Shown one piece after another: positions 52,574 through 59,784 of a stretch of DNA of 64,000 nucleotides. The first letter of the stretch is position 1. The number at the start of each line of letters is the position of its first letter. The DNA comes from Chitinophaga skermanii (GTDB lineage: Bacteria; Bacteroidota; Bacteroidia; Chitinophagales; Chitinophagaceae). The translations under genes and the position numbers were made by a program. The DNA lies in NCBI RefSeq assembly GCF_003259335.1, contig NZ_QLLL01000002.1, forward strand, positions 496,001 to 560,000. The letters run 5' to 3'. The notes under the pieces were generated by a model, which did not search any database, was not told the DNA's origin, and saw only the letters and a program-made list of their open reading frames with translations.

Positions 52574-52604
52574 GCAGCCGTCTCAACTGTGTAGAGGCGG
52601 CTGT
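52574..52604 (+). terminator. hairpin after the XRE-pentapeptide gene
   Basis: CAGCCGTCTC and GAGGCGGCTG pair (one G-T) around about 10 bases; the following sequence is only moderately T-rich. It resembles the terminator after the barrel gene at 7.85 kb. Confidence 0.65.
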
Positions 52605-52703
52605 TCATCTTTCCACCATTGTTGAAAAGAAAGATATTGTTGATTGGCATCATGATGAGCATCCAGCGCTGCCTTTAATTCCTTTTTATCTAACAGGTAA
52701 GCG

Positions 52704-53321
52704 TTATTGTGTTTTCACCGGCCATTTACCATAATAGGCTAGTACTTTATATTTCCCTTGCACCCGCCCAAATATAAAACCAAAGAAGCTATCGGCAGTG
52801 CCATTTGGTTCGGGATATTGTTCATATACTTCATACATGCGCGAATTTTTATCGACAGCTTGGCGTAAGCTGATATAGTAATCTTCGTTTATATTTTTGT
52901 CAATCTCGTGCAACTCGTCGCTTGTTGCTTGGGGGATAATGCGGCGTACGGCGTCATGAAAAATATCATGATAGTACTTGGTAAACGCTTCGCTACTAAC
53001 AGCGGTAGCTAGCTTATTAACTTTACCGGCTTGTACATCTGCATTTGTCCATTGCATGCCGGTTTGAATAGGAAAGTGTATGAACGATGTAATGTCATGT
53101 ACACTATTTGTTTTTACGGCAGCTTGGAATGCCGTGAAGGTGGTTAGAAAGTTTTGTTCATCGCTCGTACCGGTTGTATCGGCAGCCCGGGTTAAGGTAT
53201 CGGTATATTCCGGCAATGTTGAGCTGGGAGCTGGTAGTTTTTCTTGGCGGCTAGAATTGTTGTTACAGGCTATTAACAAGACCAGTAAACAAAAACTGAT
53301 GTGGGTAGTTGTTTTCATCAT
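52704..53321 (-). CDS. lipoprotein of unknown function
   Basis: The protein of about 205 residues starts with two Met codons (MMKTTTHISFCLLVLLIACNNN) and a lipobox Cys, then a Ser/Pro/Thr-rich linker and one compact domain of about 150 residues (FLTTFTAFQAAVKTNSVHDI, FTKYYHDIFHDAVRRI, DSFFGFIFGRVQGKYKVLAYYGKW). It resembles small lipoproteins of Bacteroidota with a single alpha/beta domain, but I do not recognise a named family. It is divergent from the next gene with 83 bases between the starts. Confidence 0.7.
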   Translation of the reverse strand: MMKTTTHISFCLLVLLIACNNNSSRQEKLPAPSSTLPEYTDTLTRAADTTGTSDEQNFLTTFTAFQAAVKTNSVHDITSFIHFPIQTGMQWTNADVQAGKVNKLATAVSSEAFTKYYHDIFHDAVRRIIPQATSDELHEIDKNINEDYYISLRQAVDKNSRMYEVYEQYPEPNGTADSFFGFIFGRVQGKYKVLAYYGKWPVKTQ

Positions 53322-53354
53322 GATAGATATGGTATTGAATAAGGAACCACAAGT

Positions 53355-53386
53355 TTTGTACCGAAGCGGGATGATACTTATATTTA
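53355..53386 (+). promoter_or_regulatory. promoter of the 224-residue hypothetical gene
   Basis: TTTG, 20 bases, TATATTTA: -33 exact and -7 with one mismatch, 18 bases before the ATG at 53405. Confidence 0.5.
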
Positions 53387-53404
53387 CATACACACTTGGA
53401 AACC

Positions 53405-54079
53405 ATGGAATTCGATCTTAACAATAAAAACCTTGTACTGTTCCTTTTAGCACAATTTCCTTTTGCCTCGAATGATGAATTGGAAACTATGTTAACGGAT
53501 TACCTCGTTGAAAATTTCGACTTCCCTACCCATGAATGGATAGAGGGCTTAACGGGTACCGAAGAAGAAACAGATAATTGGAACGGTTATACCTTTGTTC
53601 ACCGTATAAACGACGAGGTAACATTATTTGTAGAGTTTCACCCACAGGAAACCATTTATTTTTTTAACGATACCTATTTAGGCAATACGGGAGGTAATTA
53701 CCGGTTATCGCTCTTAAGTTGGGATGAATTACAGGCTATTCTTCAACACCAACACAACGACTATTTACTTCTTTTATTACTCCTTTTACCGCTAACCATC
53801 GGGCGTTCCCAAGAACGTACTGCCATCGAAGCAAATGTGCGAAGGTTACTAAAAGCAACAGCGCTCGAGCTAGACGAAGTTAACGTAGAACTGTTTACGC
53901 AGTTTATTGTTCGTCATCTTATATTTGAAGAGGAAGACATGAATACACTTCAGTACCAAGAGAATATAGGCTTCGTTACGAATAGGAACCATTCAGAGAG
54001 AAGTTTGTCGAACAACCCGGTAGAGATTACAGCAGTTAACAAAGTTATCACACAAGCATTAAAACTGAGCGGGATGTAG
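53405..54079 (+). CDS. hypothetical acidic protein
   Basis: The 224-residue protein starts MEFDLNNKNLVLFLLAQFPF. It is acidic, with EWIEGLTGTEEETDNWNGY, a beta-rich middle (FVEFHPQETIYFFNDTYLG) and an uninterrupted run of eight Leu near residue 120 preceding PLTIGRSQERT. I do not recognise a family. The Leu run could be a hydrophobic helix, but it is short for a membrane span. The small acidic style resembles immunity proteins, yet no toxin gene is nearby. It has its own promoter. Confidence 0.65.
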   Translation: MEFDLNNKNLVLFLLAQFPFASNDELETMLTDYLVENFDFPTHEWIEGLTGTEEETDNWNGYTFVHRINDEVTLFVEFHPQETIYFFNDTYLGNTGGNYRLSLLSWDELQAILQHQHNDYLLLLLLLLPLTIGRSQERTAIEANVRRLLKATALELDEVNVELFTQFIVRHLIFEEEDMNTLQYQENIGFVTNRNHSERSLSNNPVEITAVNKVITQALKLSGM

Positions 54080-54310
54080 TTTGCCAAGTGGTTGCTTTGC
54101 TGCTAAACTTATTGGGAAACGGGCAATTCTGTCTACACATTCTACAAAATTCAATAACTTTAAAAGAGTGAGCATCTACTAAAATAATATGAATAACCGC
54201 TACAGAAAACGTTTTCCTACAATACATCAATTAAATTTATTATAAAGGCATATTTCTTGTGAGGATTTTCATGAGCGACCAGCTCTTATATACCAGTTAA
54301 ATAGGCACCA

Positions 54311-54661
54311 ATGAAAAAGGTAATACTTGTAGACGATGATGAAGATATCCGTGAAGCCCTCTATCTTGGGTTACGCAATTCACCCTTTGAAGTTAATTTC
54401 TTCGAATCGGGTAACGATATTTTAACTAAAGACTTAGAAGCACCGGATTTATTCATACTTGATCGAAATATTTCGGGGCAAAATGGTATTGAACTGTGTA
54501 AGTTTATTAAAGGTGATGATAAATACGGGCATGTACCGGTATTAATTATGTCGGCCTACCCTGATGTACATATCTCCGCTGCCGAAGCTGGGGCGAATGA
54601 TGTATTAAAGAAACCGTTTTCTTTACATGCTTTACGAGAAATGATTCATAAATATTTATAA
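54311..54661 (+). CDS. single-domain response regulator (REC only)
   Basis: The 116-residue protein is a stand-alone receiver domain: acidic pocket DDD at 8-10, phospho-acceptor Asp51 in LFILDRNISG, Ser81 in LIMSAYP and Lys101 in LKKPFS. There is no output domain, as in CheY-like or phosphorelay proteins. No histidine kinase is encoded nearby, so the partner is unlinked. Confidence 0.92.
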   Translation: MKKVILVDDDEDIREALYLGLRNSPFEVNFFESGNDILTKDLEAPDLFILDRNISGQNGIELCKFIKGDDKYGHVPVLIMSAYPDVHISAAEAGANDVLKKPFSLHALREMIHKYL

Positions 54662-54767
54662 CAATGAATCAAAATGCTACTTAGTGTACATCATCAACGC
54701 ACATACAGTGAAGTCTAAAAAATCTTCTTAAATTTTTTAAGCGTGGATGAAATAAGTTTTCGTTTTT

Positions 54768-56012
54768 TCAATGCTTTTGTTTCGTCCAATCCTCCTTCAG
54801 ACTTCCCCATACTACCACACCACTCAAAAATGTAAGTGCCCCGGCAATATGTACCGCCATCATTAAGCCAAAAAAATGTGCCACAATACCAGCCATGAGG
54901 GCACCTATGGCATAACCCATATCTCTCCAAAAACGGTATACTCCCAAAGCACTAGCACGCCAATTGGGATGTGCAGCATCACTTACTGCAGCTAATAACG
55001 CAGGATACACCATAGCTGTACCAACGCCTAAGAATACCGAGCCAACCAAGCCTGCTTGTAATGGTGGGAATATCTTCATTCCAATTACGATATGTCCTAA
55101 TACTTGCACAAACATACCTGCTACAATTAAAGGTTTACGGCCAATTTTATCTGCTAAAGGACCTGTAATAATTTGTCCTACTCCCCACACTACTGGGTAT
55201 ACAGCCTTAATCCACCCCACCCCTTCTACACCTACACTCATGGTAATAAACAACAAAGGGAAAACGCCCCACGACATGCCATCATTTAAATTGTTGATTA
55301 ACCCGGCTTGTGCAACTGCGCGAAGATTCTTATTCTTAAAAGAAGCTTCTTTGAAAGTCCACCATAAATTGGGTGTGGGCGTAGCTTCACTTGCTTTACT
55401 AACTTGCGTAGATTCCAATTGGGCAAAAGCACGCGTATCTTTAACCACCCAAATCGATAACATGAACCCTGCTATGGTATAAAAAATACCGATGTAAAAA
55501 GGGGCGGGGCGCAAACCATAATGAGCTGCTAAATACCCGGTAAGTAAAGCCGTTAAGCCAACGGCACCATATCCAGCAGCTTCATTTAAGCCCATCGCAA
55601 AACCGCGTTTTTTAGGTCCCACAAGATCAATCTTCATGTTTACCGTCATCGACCAAGTGAATCCTTGGCTTATGCCAAGTAAAATATTAGCAGCAATGAT
55701 CCAATTCCAAGAAGGCCCATATGCCAAAATAAATGGAACAGGTAAACCAATGATCCAACCTAATATCAACACTTTCTTCCGTGTATACCGGTCGGCCAAT
55801 ACGCCCGACACCAGGTTTGTACATGCTTTTACAACACCAAATGCTATGATGAATGAAAAAATTATAATCCCACTATCAATATGAAACTCCGCTGTACCCA
55901 CTAGCGGAACAACGGTGCGCTCTAGCCCTACCATTCCTCCTACTAGCATATTCACTATAACTAGTAATACGAATTGTGGCCAATTTTCCTTCAACCCTAA
56001 CTGAACATTCAC
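54768..56012 (-). CDS. MFS transporter of the rhodanese/ArsR regulon
   Basis: The 414-residue protein has 12 hydrophobic segments and the MFS loop motif between segments 2 and 3 (GVLADRYTRKKVLILGWIIG) and again in the second half (GPLADKIGRKPLIVAG). It follows the ArsR-rhodanese gene by 96 bases on the same strand, with a 24-bp inverted repeat in between that matches the operator before the rhodanese operon. Substrate is unknown; context suggests export of a sulfur or thiol-reactive compound. Confidence 0.87.
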   Translation of the reverse strand: MNVQLGLKENWPQFVLLVIVNMLVGGMVGLERTVVPLVGTAEFHIDSGIIIFSFIIAFGVVKACTNLVSGVLADRYTRKKVLILGWIIGLPVPFILAYGPSWNWIIAANILLGISQGFTWSMTVNMKIDLVGPKKRGFAMGLNEAAGYGAVGLTALLTGYLAAHYGLRPAPFYIGIFYTIAGFMLSIWVVKDTRAFAQLESTQVSKASEATPTPNLWWTFKEASFKNKNLRAVAQAGLINNLNDGMSWGVFPLLFITMSVGVEGVGWIKAVYPVVWGVGQIITGPLADKIGRKPLIVAGMFVQVLGHIVIGMKIFPPLQAGLVGSVFLGVGTAMVYPALLAAVSDAAHPNWRASALGVYRFWRDMGYAIGALMAGIVAHFFGLMMAVHIAGALTFLSGVVVWGSLKEDWTKQKH

Positions 56013-56036
56013 AATAATATGATTTGATAAAGTCCA

Positions 56037-56060
56037 CTATTCAACAAATTAATTGAATAG
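56037..56060. promoter_or_regulatory. operator copy 2 before the MFS gene
   Basis: CTATTCAA and TTGAATAG are perfect 8-bp arms in a 24-bp site of the same length and arm sequence as the site at 57756-57779. It begins 25 bases before the MFS start codon. Confidence 0.65.
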
Positions 56061-56108
56061 AAATCAATAGCTAAAAAAGGTGTACTTACGTACACCTGCT
56101 TTCTATAT

Positions 56109-56780
56109 TTATATTTTATCGACCCGCGTTATTGGCAGGCCTTTTAACATCCAATCGGGAAAACCGCCATCCATTCGTTTTGCTTGGAAGCCTTCGCGAT
56201 GTAGCAAGGCTACAGCTTCATCGGCATATACACAAAATGGGCCACGGCAATACGCTATGAAGGTTTTGTTTTTCGGTAATTGCTTCAACTGTTGTTCTAG
56301 TGTAGCAATTGGTATAGACATGGCATGGTGAATATGACCACGATTGTATTCTTCTTGCGGGCGAACATCCAATAAGATCACTTCGTTTTGTTCGATCAAC
56401 TTTGCAAGGGTGTCTATATCGACCGTTTCCATTTCGCCATAACCTTTCCGAAAATCGGTGACTACTTTTTCTACAGCGTTATTATACACCATCCCTAATT
56501 CGCGTAAACTTGCCCACGCTTGGTATACATTTTCACCGGCTAAACTATACAGCATAAAATTCCCATTCCGTGTAATTCGCACCAGCTTAGCAGCTTTCAA
56601 ATGCTGTAAATGTTGCGAGGCATTGGCAATCGGCATACCTGTATTATTAGCAATATCCTCAACAGAAAAAGGGCCTTGTGCAAGAAGATCAATAATCTCC
56701 AAGCGGTGAGGATTGCTCATGGCTTTCGTTACTTTTGCCAACTCGCCATACACGGAATCTTTGAAGGCTCTTTTATTCAT
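56109..56780 (-). CDS. ArsR-type regulator fused to a rhodanese domain
   Basis: The 223-residue protein has an ArsR winged helix in residues 1-95 (AMSNPHRLEIIDLLA, SVEDIANNTGMPIANASQHL, KLVRITRNGNFMLYSL) and a rhodanese domain in about 115-220 (EVILLDVRPQEEYNRGHI, IAYCRGPFCVYADEA). The only two Cys of the whole protein are in the rhodanese active loop, CRGPFC. No Cys lies in the DNA-binding part, so sensing should pass through the rhodanese Cys, perhaps as a persulfide or other oxidised sulfur. It is third in the operon after the rhodanese-like and TlpA genes. Confidence 0.92.
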   Translation of the reverse strand: MNKRAFKDSVYGELAKVTKAMSNPHRLEIIDLLAQGPFSVEDIANNTGMPIANASQHLQHLKAAKLVRITRNGNFMLYSLAGENVYQAWASLRELGMVYNNAVEKVVTDFRKGYGEMETVDIDTLAKLIEQNEVILLDVRPQEEYNRGHIHHAMSIPIATLEQQLKQLPKNKTFIAYCRGPFCVYADEAVALLHREGFQAKRMDGGFPDWMLKGLPITRVDKI

Positions 56781-56796
56781 ATTGCTATAATGGGGG

Positions 56797-57291
56797 CTAC
56801 TTGTTTGTCAATTGCTGATCCAAGAATTGTTCTAATGCTTTATCATGTAAATTGATAGCGATGATCTTTCCTTCTTCATTCACCACTACGTTGAACGGCA
56901 ATTCTTCCACACCGTAATCACGCGCAGGAACGCTGTTCCAGAATTTTAAATCGCTTACTTGCGGCCATGTAATACCTAAGCGCTGGATACTTTTTTCCCA
57001 GTTCTCTTTTTTACTATCCAGTGATACACCTAATATTTCGAAGCGACCACTGTTTGCATGTTTCTTATAAATAGCTTTTAGTAAAGGCTGTTCTTTCACA
57101 CAAGGTAAACACCAGCTTGCCCAAAAATCGATGAGCACAATTTTACCATGTAGATCGCTTAGCTGTAGTGTTTTTCCACTGGGTTGTAGCAGGCTAATAG
57201 CTGGCGCTTGATCACCAACTGCTAATGTTTTATTTTGCGCGTTGCTGTGTAAAGCGGTTACCAACAGCACGAAGAGTAATAATTGTTTCAT
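56797..57291 (-). CDS. TlpA-family thioredoxin, periplasmic
   Basis: The 164-residue protein has a signal peptide (MKQLLLFVLLVTALHSNAQ) and a thioredoxin domain with active site FWASWCLPCVKEQP and the cis-Pro region EELPFNVVVN. The CLPC pair differs from the CGPC of the larger TlpA protein at 32.5 kb. It lies 3 bp after the rhodanese-like gene and 16 bp before the ArsR-rhodanese gene, so it is inside the same operon. Confidence 0.9.
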   Translation of the reverse strand: MKQLLLFVLLVTALHSNAQNKTLAVGDQAPAISLLQPSGKTLQLSDLHGKIVLIDFWASWCLPCVKEQPLLKAIYKKHANSGRFEILGVSLDSKKENWEKSIQRLGITWPQVSDLKFWNSVPARDYGVEELPFNVVVNEEGKIIAINLHDKALEQFLDQQLTNK

Positions 57292-57294
57292 AAT

Positions 57295-57726
57295 TTATTG
57301 CACGGTTGGGTATTGCTTATCAATCCAATCTACTTTTAAATTCTTCGGCACGTCTAGCAATTTGGCATTCTTGAAGCCCATATCCATTAATGTTTGGAAG
57401 GCAGGACGTACATTAGGGCAACGATCAAATGGGCAACAGCCACAATAGATAACAATTGCTTTGTCCTTTTTTACATTTTTTAAATAATCTTTTAGCTTTT
57501 GCAAGCTGCCGGCATCATGTGCCGCACCTATGTCGATTGAACCTTTAATTAACGCATCTGGTCCAACGTTCAATACGAGTAAATCCTTTGTTTGGTTCGA
57601 TGTAATCTTATCTGCCAATGTTTTGGTGGCCATTAATTGGCTGTTGGTCCATGGTTCCTTTGCTTGGCTAAATACTGTTTGCTGCACTACAAGCAACAAA
57701 CACATCCATAAAAAGAGGTGCTTCAT
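57295..57726 (-). CDS. secreted rhodanese-like protein
   Basis: The 143-residue protein has a signal peptide (MKHLFLWMCLLLVVQQTVFSQ) and one rhodanese fold. The active loop reads YCGCCPFDRCPN, a Cys-rich form with three Cys in a row of positions (C-G-C-C) followed by a fourth. The upstream strand is LLVLNVGPDALIKGSIDIG, the usual place of D-x-R. It starts the operon, directly behind an operator and a -7 element. Sulfur transfer in the periplasm, with TlpA as reductant, is the likely role. Confidence 0.85.
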   Translation of the reverse strand: MKHLFLWMCLLLVVQQTVFSQAKEPWTNSQLMATKTLADKITSNQTKDLLVLNVGPDALIKGSIDIGAAHDAGSLQKLKDYLKNVKKDKAIVIYCGCCPFDRCPNVRPAFQTLMDMGFKNAKLLDVPKNLKVDWIDKQYPTVQ

Positions 57727-57740
57727 AACGGTTATTTTTT

Positions 57741-57779
57741 CAAAGATAACTAAAACTATTCAATAAACTCATTGAATAG
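57741..57779 (-). promoter_or_regulatory. promoter -7 element and operator copy 1 of the rhodanese operon
   Basis: On the minus strand TATCTTTG (57741-57748) matches TAnnTTTG. Seven bases upstream of it, CTATTCAAT-AAACTC-ATTGAATAG (57756-57779) is a perfect 9-bp inverted repeat covering the -33 region. Copy 2 lies before the MFS gene. Confidence 0.7.
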
Positions 57780-57866
57780 ATTACGATCGCATATTACCGT
57801 TAAATAGCTAGAAATATAGGTTGCCATATTAAATACATAGATAATATACCCTGGCTATAAGGGGAA

Positions 57867-57896
57867 CATTGGGAGAACATTGGAGGAACATGAAAG
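57867..57896. repeat. short 11-bp tandem array, CATTGGRRGAA
   Basis: CATTGGGAGAA (57867), CATTGGAGGAA (57878) and a truncated third unit (57889) repeat with an exact 11-bp period. The unit equals that of the array at 46.66 kb with one change. It lies in the 266-base gap between two minus-strand genes. Confidence 0.75.
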
Positions 57897-57992
57897 TATA
57901 TTGCTTGAACAAGTATCTTCTTCATCTTTCCTCTTTCACAAGCACATTTAGCCGTAGATATTGCTCTTATTGTATAAACCCGGTCGCTAGTA

Positions 57993-58757
57993 TTATATAA
58001 TTTTATTATTTACGGCATAAGAAAGTGCTTCAACAATGTTATCGACACCCAATTTTTCGAAGATGCGGCGGCGGTAATATTTAACCGTATCAGGGGCAAC
58101 GAAAATTCGTTCTGCAATTTCGATAATTGTGAGCCCTTGCGCATATAGGTATAAAATCTCCATTTCGCGGCTTGTAAGTGCCGTTTTCTTCGATTTACGC
58201 CAAGTATTAGATGCTAGGTCCAGTTCCCATTTGTCATCGCTACCATGCTTGTAAATGTATATATTCCCAGCGGCCTTATGGTGACTCATAGATACGATAC
58301 ACATCGATTTCCAGAGTTTCCCATCGTTTGTAAGAAAAAGCGGTGTTAGCTTGTGATTAATCAGTATTTGGCGACCGTCTTTATGTATAAGATGAAAATC
58401 GTAAGTAATGCTGTATTGGGATTTTTCTTCAGAAGGAAGATTTTTATAGAAGTCGAACCCGGCCTCGTTGAGGGCACTTAACATTTGTAAATCACTTTGT
58501 GGCACATGGTTAAAGTAAAATTGGTACCCCATTTCCTGCACCTCCCCTGCCGAATAACCCGATAAAAACAACGGGTTATCTGACACATACTCAAACGACA
58601 TGTTCTCGTAATTAATTACATACACACTCTGGTACGTTAAACGAGCAAATGCCTTCACCGCCTCCAAGTAATCTTGATTTTGTAAGCGGTTTTCAGGCGA
58701 AATATTCGCTAAGTTGTTCTTTGTCAATAAACTTGAAGGGTGGTTACTTGGCTTCAT
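57993..58757 (-). CDS. PAS-LuxR transcriptional regulator
   Basis: The 254-residue protein has a PAS domain (about 30-165: YQSVYVINYENMSFEYVSDN, YDFHLIHKDGRQILINHKL) and a LuxR helix-turn-helix (TSREMEILYLYAQGLTIIEI, VAPDTVKYYRRRIFEKLGV). The PAS part probably binds a small ligand or cofactor; no heme or flavin residue is clear. It is divergent from the DUF3667 gene with an overlapping inverted repeat in between. Confidence 0.9.
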   Translation of the reverse strand: MKPSNHPSSLLTKNNLANISPENRLQNQDYLEAVKAFARLTYQSVYVINYENMSFEYVSDNPLFLSGYSAGEVQEMGYQFYFNHVPQSDLQMLSALNEAGFDFYKNLPSEEKSQYSITYDFHLIHKDGRQILINHKLTPLFLTNDGKLWKSMCIVSMSHHKAAGNIYIYKHGSDDKWELDLASNTWRKSKKTALTSREMEILYLYAQGLTIIEIAERIFVAPDTVKYYRRRIFEKLGVDNIVEALSYAVNNKII

Positions 58758-58773
58758 TACAATCAAATAACAG

Positions 58774-58793
58774 CAAATTTACACTAAAGTGTA
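58774..58793. promoter_or_regulatory. promoter and inverted repeat of the PAS-LuxR gene
   Basis: On the minus strand TAAATTTG (58774-58781) matches TAnnTTTG and TTTC lies 19 bases before it. The perfect repeat TACACT-AA-AGTGTA (58780-58793) overlaps this element, a position suited to autoregulation and to control of the divergent DUF3667 gene. Confidence 0.5.
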
Positions 58794-58867
58794 GTCCCCG
58801 GAAATATTTTTGTTTTGACTTTTGTACATATTACATCAACAAGCAAATCCAAAATCTCCGTACTGTT

Positions 58868-59581
58868 ATGAACTGTAGGCTATGTAACCACCCGGTGAAT
58901 GATAAATACTGTAGCCATTGTGGTCAACCGCTAGTAATCAAGCGTGTTGATAGTCATTACGTGGTGCATGAAATTACCCATGTTCTTCATCTTGAGAAAG
59001 GTATCTTCTACACAATGAAGGAATTATTATTACGTCCTGGTTATTGTGTAAAAGAGTTCTTTACGCACGATCGTAGCCGCCTGGTGAAACCTATTATTTG
59101 GATCATTATCACCTCCCTTATTTATACCATTTTCGAGCATCTTCTTCATGCAGAGAATGCAACACAAGGCACGACTACTGTAAGTCCTACTGCTAATAAG
59201 ATGTTAGTATGGATACAGGCTCATTATGGGTATTCCAACATTATTATGGGTCTATGTATTGCTTTGTTACTGAAGTTGTTCTTTTTTAAATACCCATATA
59301 ATTTGTACGAGATATTGATATTATTATGCTTTTTAATGGGCATGGGTATGTTGATTTTAACTGTATTTGTTATTGTAAAAAATGGCTTACATATTCCTAC
59401 TGGTCATACAGGGGCATTTGTGGCTATGGGATACAGTATTTGGGGCATTATACAGTTTTATGGCACAAAAAAGGTAAGTACATATATTCTTGCCACGGCA
59501 GCCTATCTGATTGGGTCACAAGGATTTTATTTTTTGGCCGGGTTAATTGGCGCCATCATAGATAAATTTATCAAACACTAG
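58868..59581 (+). CDS. DUF3667 membrane protein with N-terminal zinc ribbon
   Basis: The 237-residue protein starts MNCRLCNHPVNDKYCSHCGQP, a four-Cys zinc ribbon, then VVHEITHVLHLEKGIFYTMKELLLRPG, the DUF3667 core, and five or so hydrophobic segments (IIWIIITSLIYTIFEHLL, IIMGLCIALLLKLFFF, ILILLCFLMGMGMLILTVFV). Function is unknown. The ATG is chosen at the ribbon; a much longer in-frame reading upstream is antisense to the PAS-LuxR gene. Confidence 0.85.
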   Translation: MNCRLCNHPVNDKYCSHCGQPLVIKRVDSHYVVHEITHVLHLEKGIFYTMKELLLRPGYCVKEFFTHDRSRLVKPIIWIIITSLIYTIFEHLLHAENATQGTTTVSPTANKMLVWIQAHYGYSNIIMGLCIALLLKLFFFKYPYNLYEILILLCFLMGMGMLILTVFVIVKNGLHIPTGHTGAFVAMGYSIWGIIQFYGTKKVSTYILATAAYLIGSQGFYFLAGLIGAIIDKFIKH

Positions 59582-59605
59582 TAATTGCAGCATTTTACGC
59601 TTCGC

Positions 59606-59645
59606 AACATCCCGGTAAGCTTGCTTGCCGGGATGTTCTTTTTTA
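59606..59645 (+). terminator. terminator after the DUF3667 gene
   Basis: AACATCCCGG and CCGGGATGTT form a 10-bp perfect stem, followed by CTTTTTTA. Confidence 0.85.
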
Positions 59646-59784
59646 TACCTTCCATAAAAAAGGCACAAAAGTTGCCGCTATTCATTTATTGCAACAATCA
59701 ACGACCCTTATGACGAACTAAAACAAAGCAACCTTGCAACATTAGAACCATTATCAATCCATTTCTTTATTAAACCATGAGCGC

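Noticed and set aside
54964..55482. 172-codon plus-strand frame
   Set aside because: It is antisense to the MFS gene, a typical shadow of hydrophobic codons.
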